Source: Limnochordia bacterium
GTDB lineage: Bacteria; Bacillota; Limnochordia; DUMW01
Assembly (NCBI GenBank): GCA_023230925.1
Contig: JALNWK010000015.1
Coordinates: 1 to 61,665 of the forward strand
Direction: 5' to 3'
Length of the DNA: 61,665 bases
In this document: positions 1-8,218 of the stretch, one piece after another
Layout of the letters: every line of letters begins with the position of its first letter
Position numbering within the stretch: the first letter of the stretch is position 1
Program-made: the position numbers and the translations under genes
Notes under the pieces: model-generated
What the model saw: only the letters and a program-made list of their open reading frames with translations
Told to the model about the DNA's origin: nothing
Databases searched by the model: none

Positions 1-31
1 CAAACAATCTGGGTATACTGATAGTAGACAT
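1..31 (-). CDS. Possible 5' end of a gene leaving the window
   Basis: On the minus strand an AAAAGGAG ribosome binding site (47-40) stands 8 nt before an ATG at 31, and the ten codons left before the edge are open (M-S-T-I-S-I-P-R-L-F). It lies downstream of the SpoVD-type PBP gene in the same direction, where many Firmicutes carry murE or another wall gene, but ten residues do not allow a family call. The ribosome binding site falls inside a potential hairpin (27-81). Confidence 0.4.
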   Translation of the reverse strand, partial: MSTISIPRLF

Positions 32-89
32 CGGGTCATCTCCTTTTGGTTGTTATCTTATTAGGAGTATTACCCGGTGTCCTTTTTTT
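27..89 (+). terminator. Long-armed hairpin with T-run at left edge
   Basis: Arms GACATCGGGT (27-36) and ACCCGGTGTC (72-81) pair with one G-T wobble; inner CTCC (40-43) and GGAG (64-67) can pair too, and seven T follow (83-89). Read rightward it looks like an intrinsic terminator with a large loop. Read leftward the same structure would cover the ribosome binding site of the possible gene starting at 31. Confidence 0.4.
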
Positions 90-129
90 ACTCATTTTGG
101 TCAACACTTACGGAGATGAACCTTCATTC

Positions 130-2082
130 TTAATACGCGATGGGCGAGTCCCGGACCGTCAGCCCAGTCTCCAATAGTTCGCTTGGGTCTGTGTAAAGAA
201 TAACCTGGGTGCCAATGGGTACATAGACATCCGATAGTGGAATCTGGTCGGTAACTATAGGTCCAGTGCCTACAACAGTAAAGGATAGTCCCGCTTGGAT
301 CACTTGGCTTTGGGCTTCAGATAGCGGAAGACTGACTACCTTTGGTACTTTCACTTGTTTTTCCTCTTTGCTATCCTCTAGTTTTTGCTCAACGTTCAGG
401 TATCGAAGCATCGGCAGAGCAAAGACAGCAAAAGCGGGTGCAGCGATCACACCACCGTAGTAAGCCCCCGTGGGCTCCCACAGTACAATCAATGCGGCAA
501 ATTGGGGGTCATCCATGGGGGCAATGCCAAAAAACGAAGCGATTACCTTAGAACGGCTGTAGACGCCTCCTTCGGCAATCTGAGCAGTTCCGGTTTTTCC
601 ACCAACCCGGTATCCCGGAATATCCGCGTGACGGGCTGAGCCGTTGGCCACCGCGGAGCGGAGCATGATAGAGGCCTGACGTGCCGCTTCTACCGAGACG
701 GGTTGCCTACGTACTTGAATATCTGTCTCCTCAATTACATTACCGTCATGATCTACAACCGTCTTCACATAGAAGGGTTTCATCAGGTTTCCGCCGTTGC
801 TTACGGCACACATGGCGTTTAGTAGCTGTAAGGGAGTTACACTAATGCTTTGACCAAAGCCCATATTTGCCCAGGAAACCGCGGGAACATCAGGGCTAGG
901 CGAGTACAAGATTCCAGAGGCTTCCCCTGGAAAATCAACCATGGAGAGTTCCCCAAAGCCGAAGTCTCTAATATATCGGTAAAAGCCCCTGCCTTCTTCT
1001 AGTTCGGCCAACTGCATACCTAGTTTCGCGTAGACTGGATTGCATGAGTTTTCCATTGTCTCAATGAAGTTCTGAGAACCATGGCCTGCGCTGTACCAGC
1101 ATTTGATTGTCCATCCGGAGACTCGAATAAAGCCAGGATCAAAGTATCTAGTCTCAAGAGTGGTAATACCTGCATCCAAGGCAGCAGCAGCAGTCACTGC
1201 TTTGAATGTTGAACCAGGTTCATAATTATCGGTAATAGCTACATTTCTTCTGTTTCGATCCGGGTATTTCCAGTAACTTGCAGCATCGAAGGATGGGTAG
1301 ATCGCTGTGGCAAGGATCTCCCCGGTGTTGGGCTCCATCACAAGGATCAATCCTTGTTTTGACCCAGTCTCTTGGGTAACCCGAGCAATTTCCGATTGGG
1401 CCATCAACTGAATGTTTCGATCAATCGTGAGATAGATATCATACCCGTCGATGGGTTTGATGTAGCTATGCACACCATGAGGGATTTCCCTTCCCATGGA
1501 ATCTCGCTCTACTAGAACGGCGCCCGGTCGGCCCCGTAAGAGTGTGTCGTATTGCAGCTCGATCCCCTCTAATCCCTGGTTATCAATGCCAACAATACCG
1601 AGTACCTGGGGAGCAATTGTACCATCTGGATAATACCGTACGGGATTTTCCACAATCCCAATTCCGGGTAAGTCGAGACTTCGAACGGACAAGACTTCTT
1701 CATCGCTAACACGTTTCTTGAGCCATTCGGCAGCGGTTCTGGCCTTCAATCGCTCAAGCACGAAGTCGTAATCTAATTCGAGTACATCGGCTAAAAGGCG
1801 AGCGCTTTTCTCCGGTTCTTCTACTTCCACAGGTATGGCATACACCGACGAGGCACTAATGCTTTTGGCTAGGACATAGCCGTTACGATCATAGATTGTG
1901 CCTCTTTTGGCATCTACCGGAATTGGTCGCAGACGTTGCTTTAGTCCTTCAGCTTGAAAAAACTGATACTGTAGGAGCTGGACATATAGCAGTCGACACA
2001 CCGCTATGGAAAAGAAGAGGAAAATGGCACAAAACAGCCAAATGATCCGCTTCCTGCTAACTAGGAGTATATCTTGATACAA
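130..2082 (-). CDS. spoVD: Penicillin-binding protein, SpoVD/PBP2B class
   Basis: Class B PBP of 650 residues, a membrane-anchored peptidoglycan transpeptidase. One N-terminal membrane segment (about residues 12-32) is followed by the PBP dimerisation domain (about 50-210) and the transpeptidase domain with STFK (nucleophile Ser291), SCN (346-348) and KTGT (496-499). A single PASTA domain ends the protein (about 585-640), as in B. subtilis SpoVD, which builds spore cortex; PBP2B/FtsI of cell division is the alternative. The start is TTG, with GGAGG about 8 nt upstream. The gene follows the D,D-carboxypeptidase gene after 15 nt, so the two are probably one operon. The spmAB genes nearby favour the spore role, but this is inference. 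Confidence 0.88.
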   Translation of the reverse strand: MYQDILLVSRKRIIWLFCAIFLFFSIAVCRLLYVQLLQYQFFQAEGLKQRLRPIPVDAKRGTIYDRNGYVLAKSISASSVYAIPVEVEEPEKSARLLADVLELDYDFVLERLKARTAAEWLKKRVSDEEVLSVRSLDLPGIGIVENPVRYYPDGTIAPQVLGIVGIDNQGLEGIELQYDTLLRGRPGAVLVERDSMGREIPHGVHSYIKPIDGYDIYLTIDRNIQLMAQSEIARVTQETGSKQGLILVMEPNTGEILATAIYPSFDAASYWKYPDRNRRNVAITDNYEPGSTFKAVTAAAALDAGITTLETRYFDPGFIRVSGWTIKCWYSAGHGSQNFIETMENSCNPVYAKLGMQLAELEEGRGFYRYIRDFGFGELSMVDFPGEASGILYSPSPDVPAVSWANMGFGQSISVTPLQLLNAMCAVSNGGNLMKPFYVKTVVDHDGNVIEETDIQVRRQPVSVEAARQASIMLRSAVANGSARHADIPGYRVGGKTGTAQIAEGGVYSRSKVIASFFGIAPMDDPQFAALIVLWEPTGAYYGGVIAAPAFAVFALPMLRYLNVEQKLEDSKEEKQVKVPKVVSLPLSEAQSQVIQAGLSFTVVGTGPIVTDQIPLSDVYVPIGTQVILYTDPSELLETGLTVRDSPIAY

Positions 2083-2097
2083 GAACGGTTCCTCCCA

Positions 2098-3249
2098 CTA
2101 CGGTTTACTTCCAAACAAACTAAGTACCCAGCCAATGATCCTGGTTACAACATTAGATGTACCTACGCCGTGTTTTGCCACCACCGTAATTGAGCCGATT
2201 GGCTCATCATCTCGATAGAAGACTAGCTTGCCAAAGGGATGTCCTGGATCTATTGGAGCTTTCGGTGCGGGGTCGAGTTCTAGTTTCGTCACCAAGGGCG
2301 GCCCTTCGTAACCAGGGGGGATATGCGCTTTAAAGGGGGATCCAGCCACCAAGGGCACACCTTTGCGTGCACCACCACTGATGATCCCCTGACCCACTTC
2401 TTCACCCTTTCTGATCACTAACTGCAGATTCTCAAATCCATAGTTTAGAAGACCCCTCGTCTCTTGGAAGCGGGTTTCTCGATTGGCCGCACCTAGTACT
2501 ACCGTGACAAGACGCCATCCGTCAAGACTGGCGGATGCTACCAGACTGTGCCCGGCAGGGGTTGTAAAGCCAGTCTTGCCCCCTTCAGTACCAGGATACT
2601 GACCTAGAAGAGGATTAGAATTGGCAATTTCAATCCCTAGGGATTTGACATAATATTTTTCTGTTCTCACTACCTTGGCAAACACGGGGTTCTGCATCGC
2701 GACTCTAAATAACTGTGCCAAGTCGTAGGCTGTTGAGTAGTTTCCCTCCCAACTCGGCTTAAGTCCTGTGGCATCAGCAAAACTTGTGTTTTGCAGACCT
2801 AGCTCAGCGGCCCGTTTGGTCATCATTTCCGCAAAGGCATCCTCCGAACCAGCCTGATAAACCGCCAGCATGTATGCCGCATCATTGGCAGAGATCAAAG
2901 CAGCCGCGTACAAGAGCTCCTCAACAGTATATTTCTGGCCTTTCTTAACACCTAGTTCCGTTCCTTCCAAGGTTTGGGCACCGGCATCAGCAGTAACGAC
3001 GTCTGTAAGGGAAATCCTTCCTGCTTGAACGTTTTCTGCTGTAATGAGCAGAGTCATCGTCTTGGTGAGGCTAGCAATAGAACGTTTCTCCCAGGCGTTT
3101 TTCCCATAGAGCATCACGCCGGTCTGACCATCTACGAGTACAACTGCCGCAGATGAAATGCTAGGTTCTTGTGCCTTCACCACGTCCGTTCCAAGGCATA
3201 ATGGTGCAATAAGACACCACAGGAGGAGACATGCTATGTTTTTCAGCAC
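2098..3249 (-). CDS. dacF: D-alanyl-D-alanine carboxypeptidase (DacF/DacB type)
   Basis: Low-molecular-mass PBP of 383 residues that trims the terminal D-Ala from peptidoglycan pentapeptides outside the membrane. A signal peptide covers about residues 1-26. Family motifs are present and spaced as expected: SLTK (Ser60-Lys63), SAN (120-122) and KTG (225-227). The C-terminal beta-rich domain (about 275-365) and a final hydrophobic, amphipathic stretch (VVTRIIGWVLSLF) fit membrane attachment of this family. The start is GTG with AGGTGA upstream. In B. subtilis dacB sits with spmA and spmB; here the homologue is close to spmAB but divergent from it. The symbol marks the subfamily only; DacB/DacF cannot be separated by eye. 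Confidence 0.88.
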   Translation of the reverse strand: MLKNIACLLLWCLIAPLCLGTDVVKAQEPSISSAAVVLVDGQTGVMLYGKNAWEKRSIASLTKTMTLLITAENVQAGRISLTDVVTADAGAQTLEGTELGVKKGQKYTVEELLYAAALISANDAAYMLAVYQAGSEDAFAEMMTKRAAELGLQNTSFADATGLKPSWEGNYSTAYDLAQLFRVAMQNPVFAKVVRTEKYYVKSLGIEIANSNPLLGQYPGTEGGKTGFTTPAGHSLVASASLDGWRLVTVVLGAANRETRFQETRGLLNYGFENLQLVIRKGEEVGQGIISGGARKGVPLVAGSPFKAHIPPGYEGPPLVTKLELDPAPKAPIDPGHPFGKLVFYRDDEPIGSITVVAKHGVGTSNVVTRIIGWVLSLFGSKP

Positions 3250-3284
3250 ATTGCATCACCTGCGATTAGCTTTTTGTAGATCAT

Positions 3285-3313
3285 ATTGTATCAGTAGGGC
3301 CTTTATGCCCCAA
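3285..3313 (-). promoter_or_regulatory. Candidate promoter of the dacF-spoVD pair
   Basis: Reading leftward, TTGGGG (3313-3308) and TACAAT (3290-3285) are 17 nt apart, about 35 nt before the GTG start at 3249. The -10 is good and the -35 weak. A sporulation sigma factor could also use this region, but no clean sigma-E or sigma-G match was found. Confidence 0.35.
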
Positions 3314-3369
3314 AGTTAACATCTCCAACTACTACGCATACACTGATTAGGTAAAGGGGGCTTTAGTCT

Positions 3370-4464
3370 ATGCGCGCCAAGCTTCTACATACACAGGAAC
3401 GGGAGTTATTCAATGCCTTTGTCCGATCCCAGAATGGTAGTTTCCTGCAGTCTTTTGAATGGGGAGAGTTGAAGCAGTTTACCGGTTGGCAGCCACTTAG
3501 ACTGGTCTTGGAGGATGGAGGACAAATCCACGCCGGCATATCCATACTTATCCTGCCACTGCCGATGGGGCGAAGCATCCTCTATGCTCCCCATGGCCCA
3601 ATAATCCCCAACTGTAATCAGAGACTACTGCATCTGTTGCTGCAGGAGATCGAACCCATTGCAAGGGAGAATAGGGCTATCTTCCTCAAAATTGACCCAC
3701 CTATTCCTTCCACACAGACTCAGTATCGTAAAGCGCTGCTGGAAGCGGGTTTGAGGCTTGTGGATAAGGGGAAAAACTTCGAAAATGTTCAGCCCAAGTA
3801 CGTCTTCCGCTTGGGTATTGAAAAAAGCGAAGAGGAGCTCCTAAATGATATGAAGTCCAAAACCCGCTATAACATCCGATATGCCCTACGAAAGGGTGTG
3901 AAGGTGCGGTGCTCAATGGACAAGAGGGAGCTTGAGGGCTTCTACACTCTCCTCCTTGAGACCTGCAAGAGAGACGGCTTCTCCGTTCGCTCCTTTGCAT
4001 ATTTTTCTCGGATGTGGGACATTTTTGTCCCCCGAAATATGGCCCGATTATTCCTTGCTCACTATGAAGGTCAACTCCTATCCGCAACACTGCTGTTTCT
4101 CTTTGGCAAACAAGCCTGGTATGTCTACGGTGCATCCAGTAATGAGCACCGCAATCTACAACCAAATTACGCCATCCAATGGGAGATGATCCGCTATGCT
4201 AAGCAGAAAGGATGTACCGTTTATGACTTTCGTGGCATTAGCGGTGATCTAGATCCGGAAAACCCCCTCTACGGACTATATCGTTTCAAAGAGGGGTTTA
4301 ACCCTACCCTCGTTGAATACATCGGGGAGTTCGATCTGCCATACAATGTCCTGCTATGGCAGCTATATAACAAAGGAGAACCTTTGCTCCGACAAATGAT
4401 GTTAACCAAGGAACCTTTGAAACAAAGGATAAAGGGACTTCTCTTCCCAAGGAGCAGTTCCTAA
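3370..4464 (+). CDS. FemAB/FemX-family peptidoglycan aminoacyltransferase
   Basis: Protein of 364 residues of the FemABX family, which uses aminoacyl-tRNA to add residues to the peptide of lipid II in the cytoplasm. The two GNAT-like halves are visible: an N-terminal half starting with the typical FLQSFEWGELK stretch (residues 18-28), and a second half with DMKSKTRYNIRYALRKGV (about 158-175) and the conserved DFRGISGD near 285. No long coiled-coil insert of the FemA kind is evident, which suggests a FemX or MurM-like enzyme. Its stop overlaps the start of alanine racemase by one base, so the two are translationally coupled and share a wall-precursor role. The amino acid added cannot be told. 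Confidence 0.85.
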   Translation: MRAKLLHTQERELFNAFVRSQNGSFLQSFEWGELKQFTGWQPLRLVLEDGGQIHAGISILILPLPMGRSILYAPHGPIIPNCNQRLLHLLLQEIEPIARENRAIFLKIDPPIPSTQTQYRKALLEAGLRLVDKGKNFENVQPKYVFRLGIEKSEEELLNDMKSKTRYNIRYALRKGVKVRCSMDKRELEGFYTLLLETCKRDGFSVRSFAYFSRMWDIFVPRNMARLFLAHYEGQLLSATLLFLFGKQAWYVYGASSNEHRNLQPNYAIQWEMIRYAKQKGCTVYDFRGISGDLDPENPLYGLYRFKEGFNPTLVEYIGEFDLPYNVLLWQLYNKGEPLLRQMMLTKEPLKQRIKGLLFPRSSS

Positions 4465-5681
4465 TGTACCCATTGCCACCAGTCTGGGTTGAAGTAGATA
4501 CAGATAAGCTACGAAGCAACTTTTCCAAGGTAAAGGCCACCGTTGCCACACCTATCGCAGCGGTGGTAAAGAACAATGCCTACGGCCACGGACTAATAAG
4601 AACCAGCCAGTTCTTTGCTAAATGGGGCGCCAATATGCTTGCCGTAAACAGCCTCGAAGAGGCCCGCGCACTCCGTAAAAGCGGTATTAACAAACCAATC
4701 CTAGTCCTTTGCCCAGGGCTACCCTTTCAAGCGGAACAGGTGGCGTTGCTCGGTCTTACTCAGACCCTATGTACCTTACCTATGGCTAAGGCATTGATTC
4801 AGGCGGGAGATAAGTATAATCGGCGCATCAAGGTGCATCTGAAAATCGATGTCGGCATGGGCAGAATAGGTCTTAGACCCGATGAGGCCATTGAGTTTGT
4901 AAGACAGACCCGCTTGCTTGATCCTAAGGGTATCCTGGTGTGGGATGGTATCTACACCCACTTCCCCTGCGCGAGCAATCTATCGAAGACAAGAAAACAG
5001 TTGAGTCTTTTTCTAGGGACCGTTGAAACCCTACGGAACCGTGATTCAGTGTTTACATATGTTCATGCAGCTAATAGTACAGCGGCTATGGTCCTCCCTG
5101 AGAGCAGATTGGAACTTGCCCGCATTGGCAATGCCCTGTATGGCCAGTGTACCGCAAGCTCCACAGAGAACACATGGTGCCTGAAGGCCTATGTATCCAC
5201 TGTAAAACACCTATATAGGGGGGATACCCTCGGCTATGCAAGCACCTATAAGGCCACAGACACTGTAGCTATCGGTACCATTCCCATTGGATATGGGGAC
5301 GGCCTGTTGCTAGAACCCCAAGGCTCTCCTCTTCAAGAAACACTAAAGGGACTCAATACCTGGCTTGCATCCATAGCCCGTAAAATTCTTCGTAGGGATC
5401 ACCCCATGATCCACTACCGTGGCAAGCCCACCCGTTTTCTGGGCCGTACATCCATGGGAATGGCCACAATACAAGTACCCATGGATACAACCGCTACCAT
5501 GCAAGATCCGGTGGAAATATATCAACGGTTCACTTCGATTCCTCCGCATATACCCCGGGTGTTTATGGGAAATGGTCGTCCCCTATGTGCGGAGATATCC
5601 TACCGGACCTATCCAATTGTCCTTAAAGAAGGCCATTGCTACTTAGTTGACTCTCATATCCTCCCCAGGCTTCGCATATGA
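4464..5681 (+). CDS. alr: Alanine racemase (divergent)
   Basis: PLP-dependent fold-type III racemase of 405 residues giving D-Ala for peptidoglycan. The PLP lysine sits in VVKNNAYGHG (Lys36), the substrate arginine in DVGMGRIGL (Arg134), and the second catalytic tyrosine in LGYASTY (Tyr258), followed by the PIGYGDG motif. It is somewhat longer than the usual 370-390 residues, and the normally conserved GR-V-C-MDQ motif reads GRTSMGM (about 327-333), so the acidic residue there is replaced by Gly. Coupling to a FemX-like gene and nearness to spore genes suggest a wall or spore paralogue (compare YncD) rather than necessarily the housekeeping enzyme. Another amino-acid racemase specificity is possible. 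Confidence 0.88.
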   Translation: MYPLPPVWVEVDTDKLRSNFSKVKATVATPIAAVVKNNAYGHGLIRTSQFFAKWGANMLAVNSLEEARALRKSGINKPILVLCPGLPFQAEQVALLGLTQTLCTLPMAKALIQAGDKYNRRIKVHLKIDVGMGRIGLRPDEAIEFVRQTRLLDPKGILVWDGIYTHFPCASNLSKTRKQLSLFLGTVETLRNRDSVFTYVHAANSTAAMVLPESRLELARIGNALYGQCTASSTENTWCLKAYVSTVKHLYRGDTLGYASTYKATDTVAIGTIPIGYGDGLLLEPQGSPLQETLKGLNTWLASIARKILRRDHPMIHYRGKPTRFLGRTSMGMATIQVPMDTTATMQDPVEIYQRFTSIPPHIPRVFMGNGRPLCAEISYRTYPIVLKEGHCYLVDSHILPRLRI

Positions 5682-5714
5682 TGCCATAGACAGCTTGTGC
5701 GGGAGATGAACACC

Positions 5715-6293
5715 TTGATTAACATTATCTGGCTGATTTTAATTGTCCTTGGTGTAATTACTACAGCATACAAGGGCAACATAGAATCGATTACTTTAAT
5801 CACCGTAGAAGCTTCCACTAATGCGGTCACCATCGCCTTTCAGCTGATTGGGCTAGTCGCTTTTTGGTCCGGTATGGCAAGAATCGCAGAGGAGGCAGGT
5901 CTTACCACCGCTTTAGCAAAACTAATGGGCCCTGTAATCCGCTGGCTGTTTCCGAGCATCCCCAAGGATCATCCCGCGCTTGCCGCGATTGCCATGAGTA
6001 TGAGCGCTAACTTACTAGGGCTGGGTAACGCTTGTACTCCATTGGGTATCAAAGCTATGTCCGAATTACATACGTTAAACCCCGATCCAGAACAGGCCAC
6101 CGCCGCAATGTGCACCTTTGTGGCTATTACGGCTTCAAGTCTAACGATTCTGCCCACCACCATTATTTCCCTCCGCGCGGCCATGGGCTCTATGAAGCCT
6201 GGGGCAATCATTGGACCTACCATGATTGCAACCTCCACATCAACCTTAGTCGCTATTGTCGCTGATCGTCTCATGGGGAGGTATCTACGATGA
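5715..6293 (+). CDS. spmA: Spore maturation protein A
   Basis: Membrane protein of 192 residues of the SpmA family (nucleoside-recognition/GATE fold), needed for spore core dehydration in Bacillus. Hydrophobic segments and the family stretch LLGLGNACTPLGIKAM are clear. I chose the TTG at 5715 because the product then begins M-I-N-I-I-W, matching the B. subtilis start M-V-N-I-I-W, and GGGAG lies 9 nt upstream; a GTG at 5697 or ATG at 5706 would add residues without a well-placed ribosome binding site. It overlaps spmB by four bases (ATGA). Confidence 0.92.
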   Translation: MINIIWLILIVLGVITTAYKGNIESITLITVEASTNAVTIAFQLIGLVAFWSGMARIAEEAGLTTALAKLMGPVIRWLFPSIPKDHPALAAIAMSMSANLLGLGNACTPLGIKAMSELHTLNPDPEQATAAMCTFVAITASSLTILPTTIISLRAAMGSMKPGAIIGPTMIATSTSTLVAIVADRLMGRYLR

Positions 6294-6835
6294 TCGTTAA
6301 GCTGATGGGACTCATCTCAACCTGGACAATTCCCGTAATTCTCCTTGGTCTTCCCCTCTACGGCCAATACAAGGGAGTTAAGGTCTATGAAGCCTTTATT
6401 GAGGGCGCCAAAGAAGGCTACCAAACAGCTGTGCGCATTATTCCCTATCTGATAGCCATGTTTGTGGCGATCCGGATCTTCCAAGATTCCGGAGCTTTGC
6501 AGTTGATCTTGGCGCCCCTCCTTAGACCCATAGTCAGGTTCATGCAGATCCCTACAGAGGTGGTACCCTTGGCAATAGTAAGAACCCTATCCGGCTCGGG
6601 TGCCTATGCTCTCCTTTCGGAGTTGCTTCGTAGATTCGGGCCGGATTCGTTTACCGGAAGCCTTGCTTCAATCATGCAGGGTAGCACGGAAACCACTTTT
6701 TACGTATTGACAGTATATTTTGGTGCCGTTGGGGTAAAAGCGACCCGTCACACCCTTTCTGTAAGTCTGCTCGCGGATCTAGCTGGTTTTCTTGCCGCGG
6801 TTGTGGTCACCCACCTGCTCTTTAGTACCCAATGA
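6290..6835 (+). CDS. spmB: Spore maturation protein B
   Basis: Membrane protein of 181 residues of the SpmB family, partner of SpmA. It has the paired family signatures RIIPYLIAMFVAIRIFQDSG near the first third and MQGSTETTFYVLTVYFG near the end of the transport-like domain, with several membrane segments. It overlaps spmA (ATGA), so both are made together. Its 3' end overlaps the convergent gene of the Myb-like protein by 14 bp, so transcription of either would be antisense to the other's end. Confidence 0.93.
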   Translation: MIVKLMGLISTWTIPVILLGLPLYGQYKGVKVYEAFIEGAKEGYQTAVRIIPYLIAMFVAIRIFQDSGALQLILAPLLRPIVRFMQIPTEVVPLAIVRTLSGSGAYALLSELLRRFGPDSFTGSLASIMQGSTETTFYVLTVYFGAVGVKATRHTLSVSLLADLAGFLAAVVVTHLLFSTQ

Positions 6836-7703
6836 CCCGGTCCTCTTGCATATCCAAAAGTGCTCCGAAACGCTCATAGGATGATTTCAGCCTAGGCATT
6901 ATTTCCCCAAGACTTGCGACCTTCTCTGGTTTGCGCAACTGCATGAATTCCCCGAGCCAGAAATCAATCTCACTATACACCCGACGCAACTCCTGTTTCT
7001 CATCGTTGTTCCTCGCCTCAAGGACCATCAGTTTTTCCCTCAACAGTTGGTTTTCCTCCTTGAGTTTCTCAAACTCATTGAGCACTTGAGCCCGGTTATG
7101 GAATAAATTGCACACATTAGCGAGTCCCCGGGTAAACTCGCCTAGCAGTTGCTTCACAGTGCTGTTTAGGCTAGCCATTTCTGCTTCAAGCACCTTAATC
7201 CTTTGATCCAATTCAAAGGAACGGCTGGGAAATTCCTGGAGAGCTTCCAGAAGGTCATCGCTGCTCTGCTCAGATTTACCCATGGTTGTTGAAACCATCC
7301 CATGTTGCTTCAGCAATGACTCGTAATGATTCTGGCACATTTCTGGTGTTGTCCCTGGGATTTTGCTCGCTAGAGTCTGCCAATCCATACCTTGTTTGGC
7401 CCACCGCCATAGATTCATCTCCGCCTCACTATTCCAGGTGAAGTCGGGGTTAGCTTTGCCAAGAAGCTTACGCACAGCACCTTTTTTGTCTTCCTGTTGT
7501 TTCATCTGCTTTCTATATACTTTCGGATCGATTTCATACTGTTTCAGCAATGCATAAAAACGTTGTGCAACAGCAGCTTTGCTTCTTCCTAGTTGCTTAA
7601 TGAGATCATCTCTTTGTTTGAGGTTCCACCACGATTCTAGAATCAGCTCATCTTCAACTTCCGTATATTTGCGATTCATCCTGTTTTCCAATTCCATGCT
7701 CAT
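6822..7703 (-). CDS. Tandem Myb/SANT-like DNA-binding coiled-coil protein (RsfA-like)
   Basis: Protein of about 293 residues, not recognised as a named gene. Two Trp-containing helical Myb/SANT-like repeats are visible: YTEVEDELILESWWNLKQ at the N-terminus, ending in the SKAAVAQRFYALLKQY recognition-helix type, and a second near residues 80-130 (FTWNSEAEMNLWRWAKQG). The rest, about 150-290, is a long heptad-rich coiled coil. Tandem Myb domains with a coiled coil resemble RsfA-type prespore regulators of sporulating Firmicutes, so a sporulation DNA-binding role is inferred. The start at 7703 has GGAGGG 7 nt upstream (7716-7711); an upstream ATG at 7763 lacks one. Confidence 0.7.
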   Translation of the reverse strand: MSMELENRMNRKYTEVEDELILESWWNLKQRDDLIKQLGRSKAAVAQRFYALLKQYEIDPKVYRKQMKQQEDKKGAVRKLLGKANPDFTWNSEAEMNLWRWAKQGMDWQTLASKIPGTTPEMCQNHYESLLKQHGMVSTTMGKSEQSSDDLLEALQEFPSRSFELDQRIKVLEAEMASLNSTVKQLLGEFTRGLANVCNLFHNRAQVLNEFEKLKEENQLLREKLMVLEARNNDEKQELRRVYSEIDFWLGEFMQLRKPEKVASLGEIMPRLKSSYERFGALLDMQEDRVIGY

Positions 7704-7893
7704 ACACACGCCCTCCATTCCAAATATTTCGGTCGCTCCCGTAACACAAGAGTTTCCCGTCATAGCGCTTTCTATACACCGACTGCACTGTTAGTATATG
7801 CAGCGGCAATTATTCCTGATAACCATGTATAATCCGCGCCCAAACTGCACATACTATGTATTAATCAGTATTAATGAAAGGAGCTTAAGGCTA

Positions 7894-8052
7894 ATGAAAC
7901 CGGACAAGGCGCAATCCCGCATTAATATGCTGCAGCAGGCAATCATATCTATTAAGCAGGATCCCAACCAAAATGAGCGGTTTAAGGAAAGAGGTCTGCG
8001 CGTTTTAGAGAAGGCCTATGAACAGGCACTAAGAGAGCTAGATGCCCGGTAG
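7894..8052 (+). CDS. Small helical protein, unknown
   Basis: A 52-residue charged protein with no recognised family. AAAGGAG (7877-7883) precedes the ATG by 10 nt. The sequence is predicted to be helical (QAIISIKQD, RGLRVLEKAYEQALREL) with no Cys or membrane segment. A longer reading from 7798 would add an unlikely tail without a ribosome binding site. It stands alone between the Myb-like gene and cysteine desulfurase. Confidence 0.55.
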   Translation: MKPDKAQSRINMLQQAIISIKQDPNQNERFKERGLRVLEKAYEQALRELDAR

Positions 8053-8218
8053 CCTACTCACCACCGAGCATAGAAAACATGTATTGGTCTCCTTCTTGTT
8101 ACCCAAGCCCGGGGATTCACCCTTTGCTTGCTCCTGATCTGGTTGATTGGTAGAATAGAAGAAGTGTGAGCATAATAATACCAATCATCACCCACCTGTC
8201 TGGAGGAACTTGACACCA

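Noticed and set aside
3701..4165. 154-residue leftward frame inside the FemX-like gene
   Set aside because: It is antisense to a clear conserved gene and has no recognisable domain.
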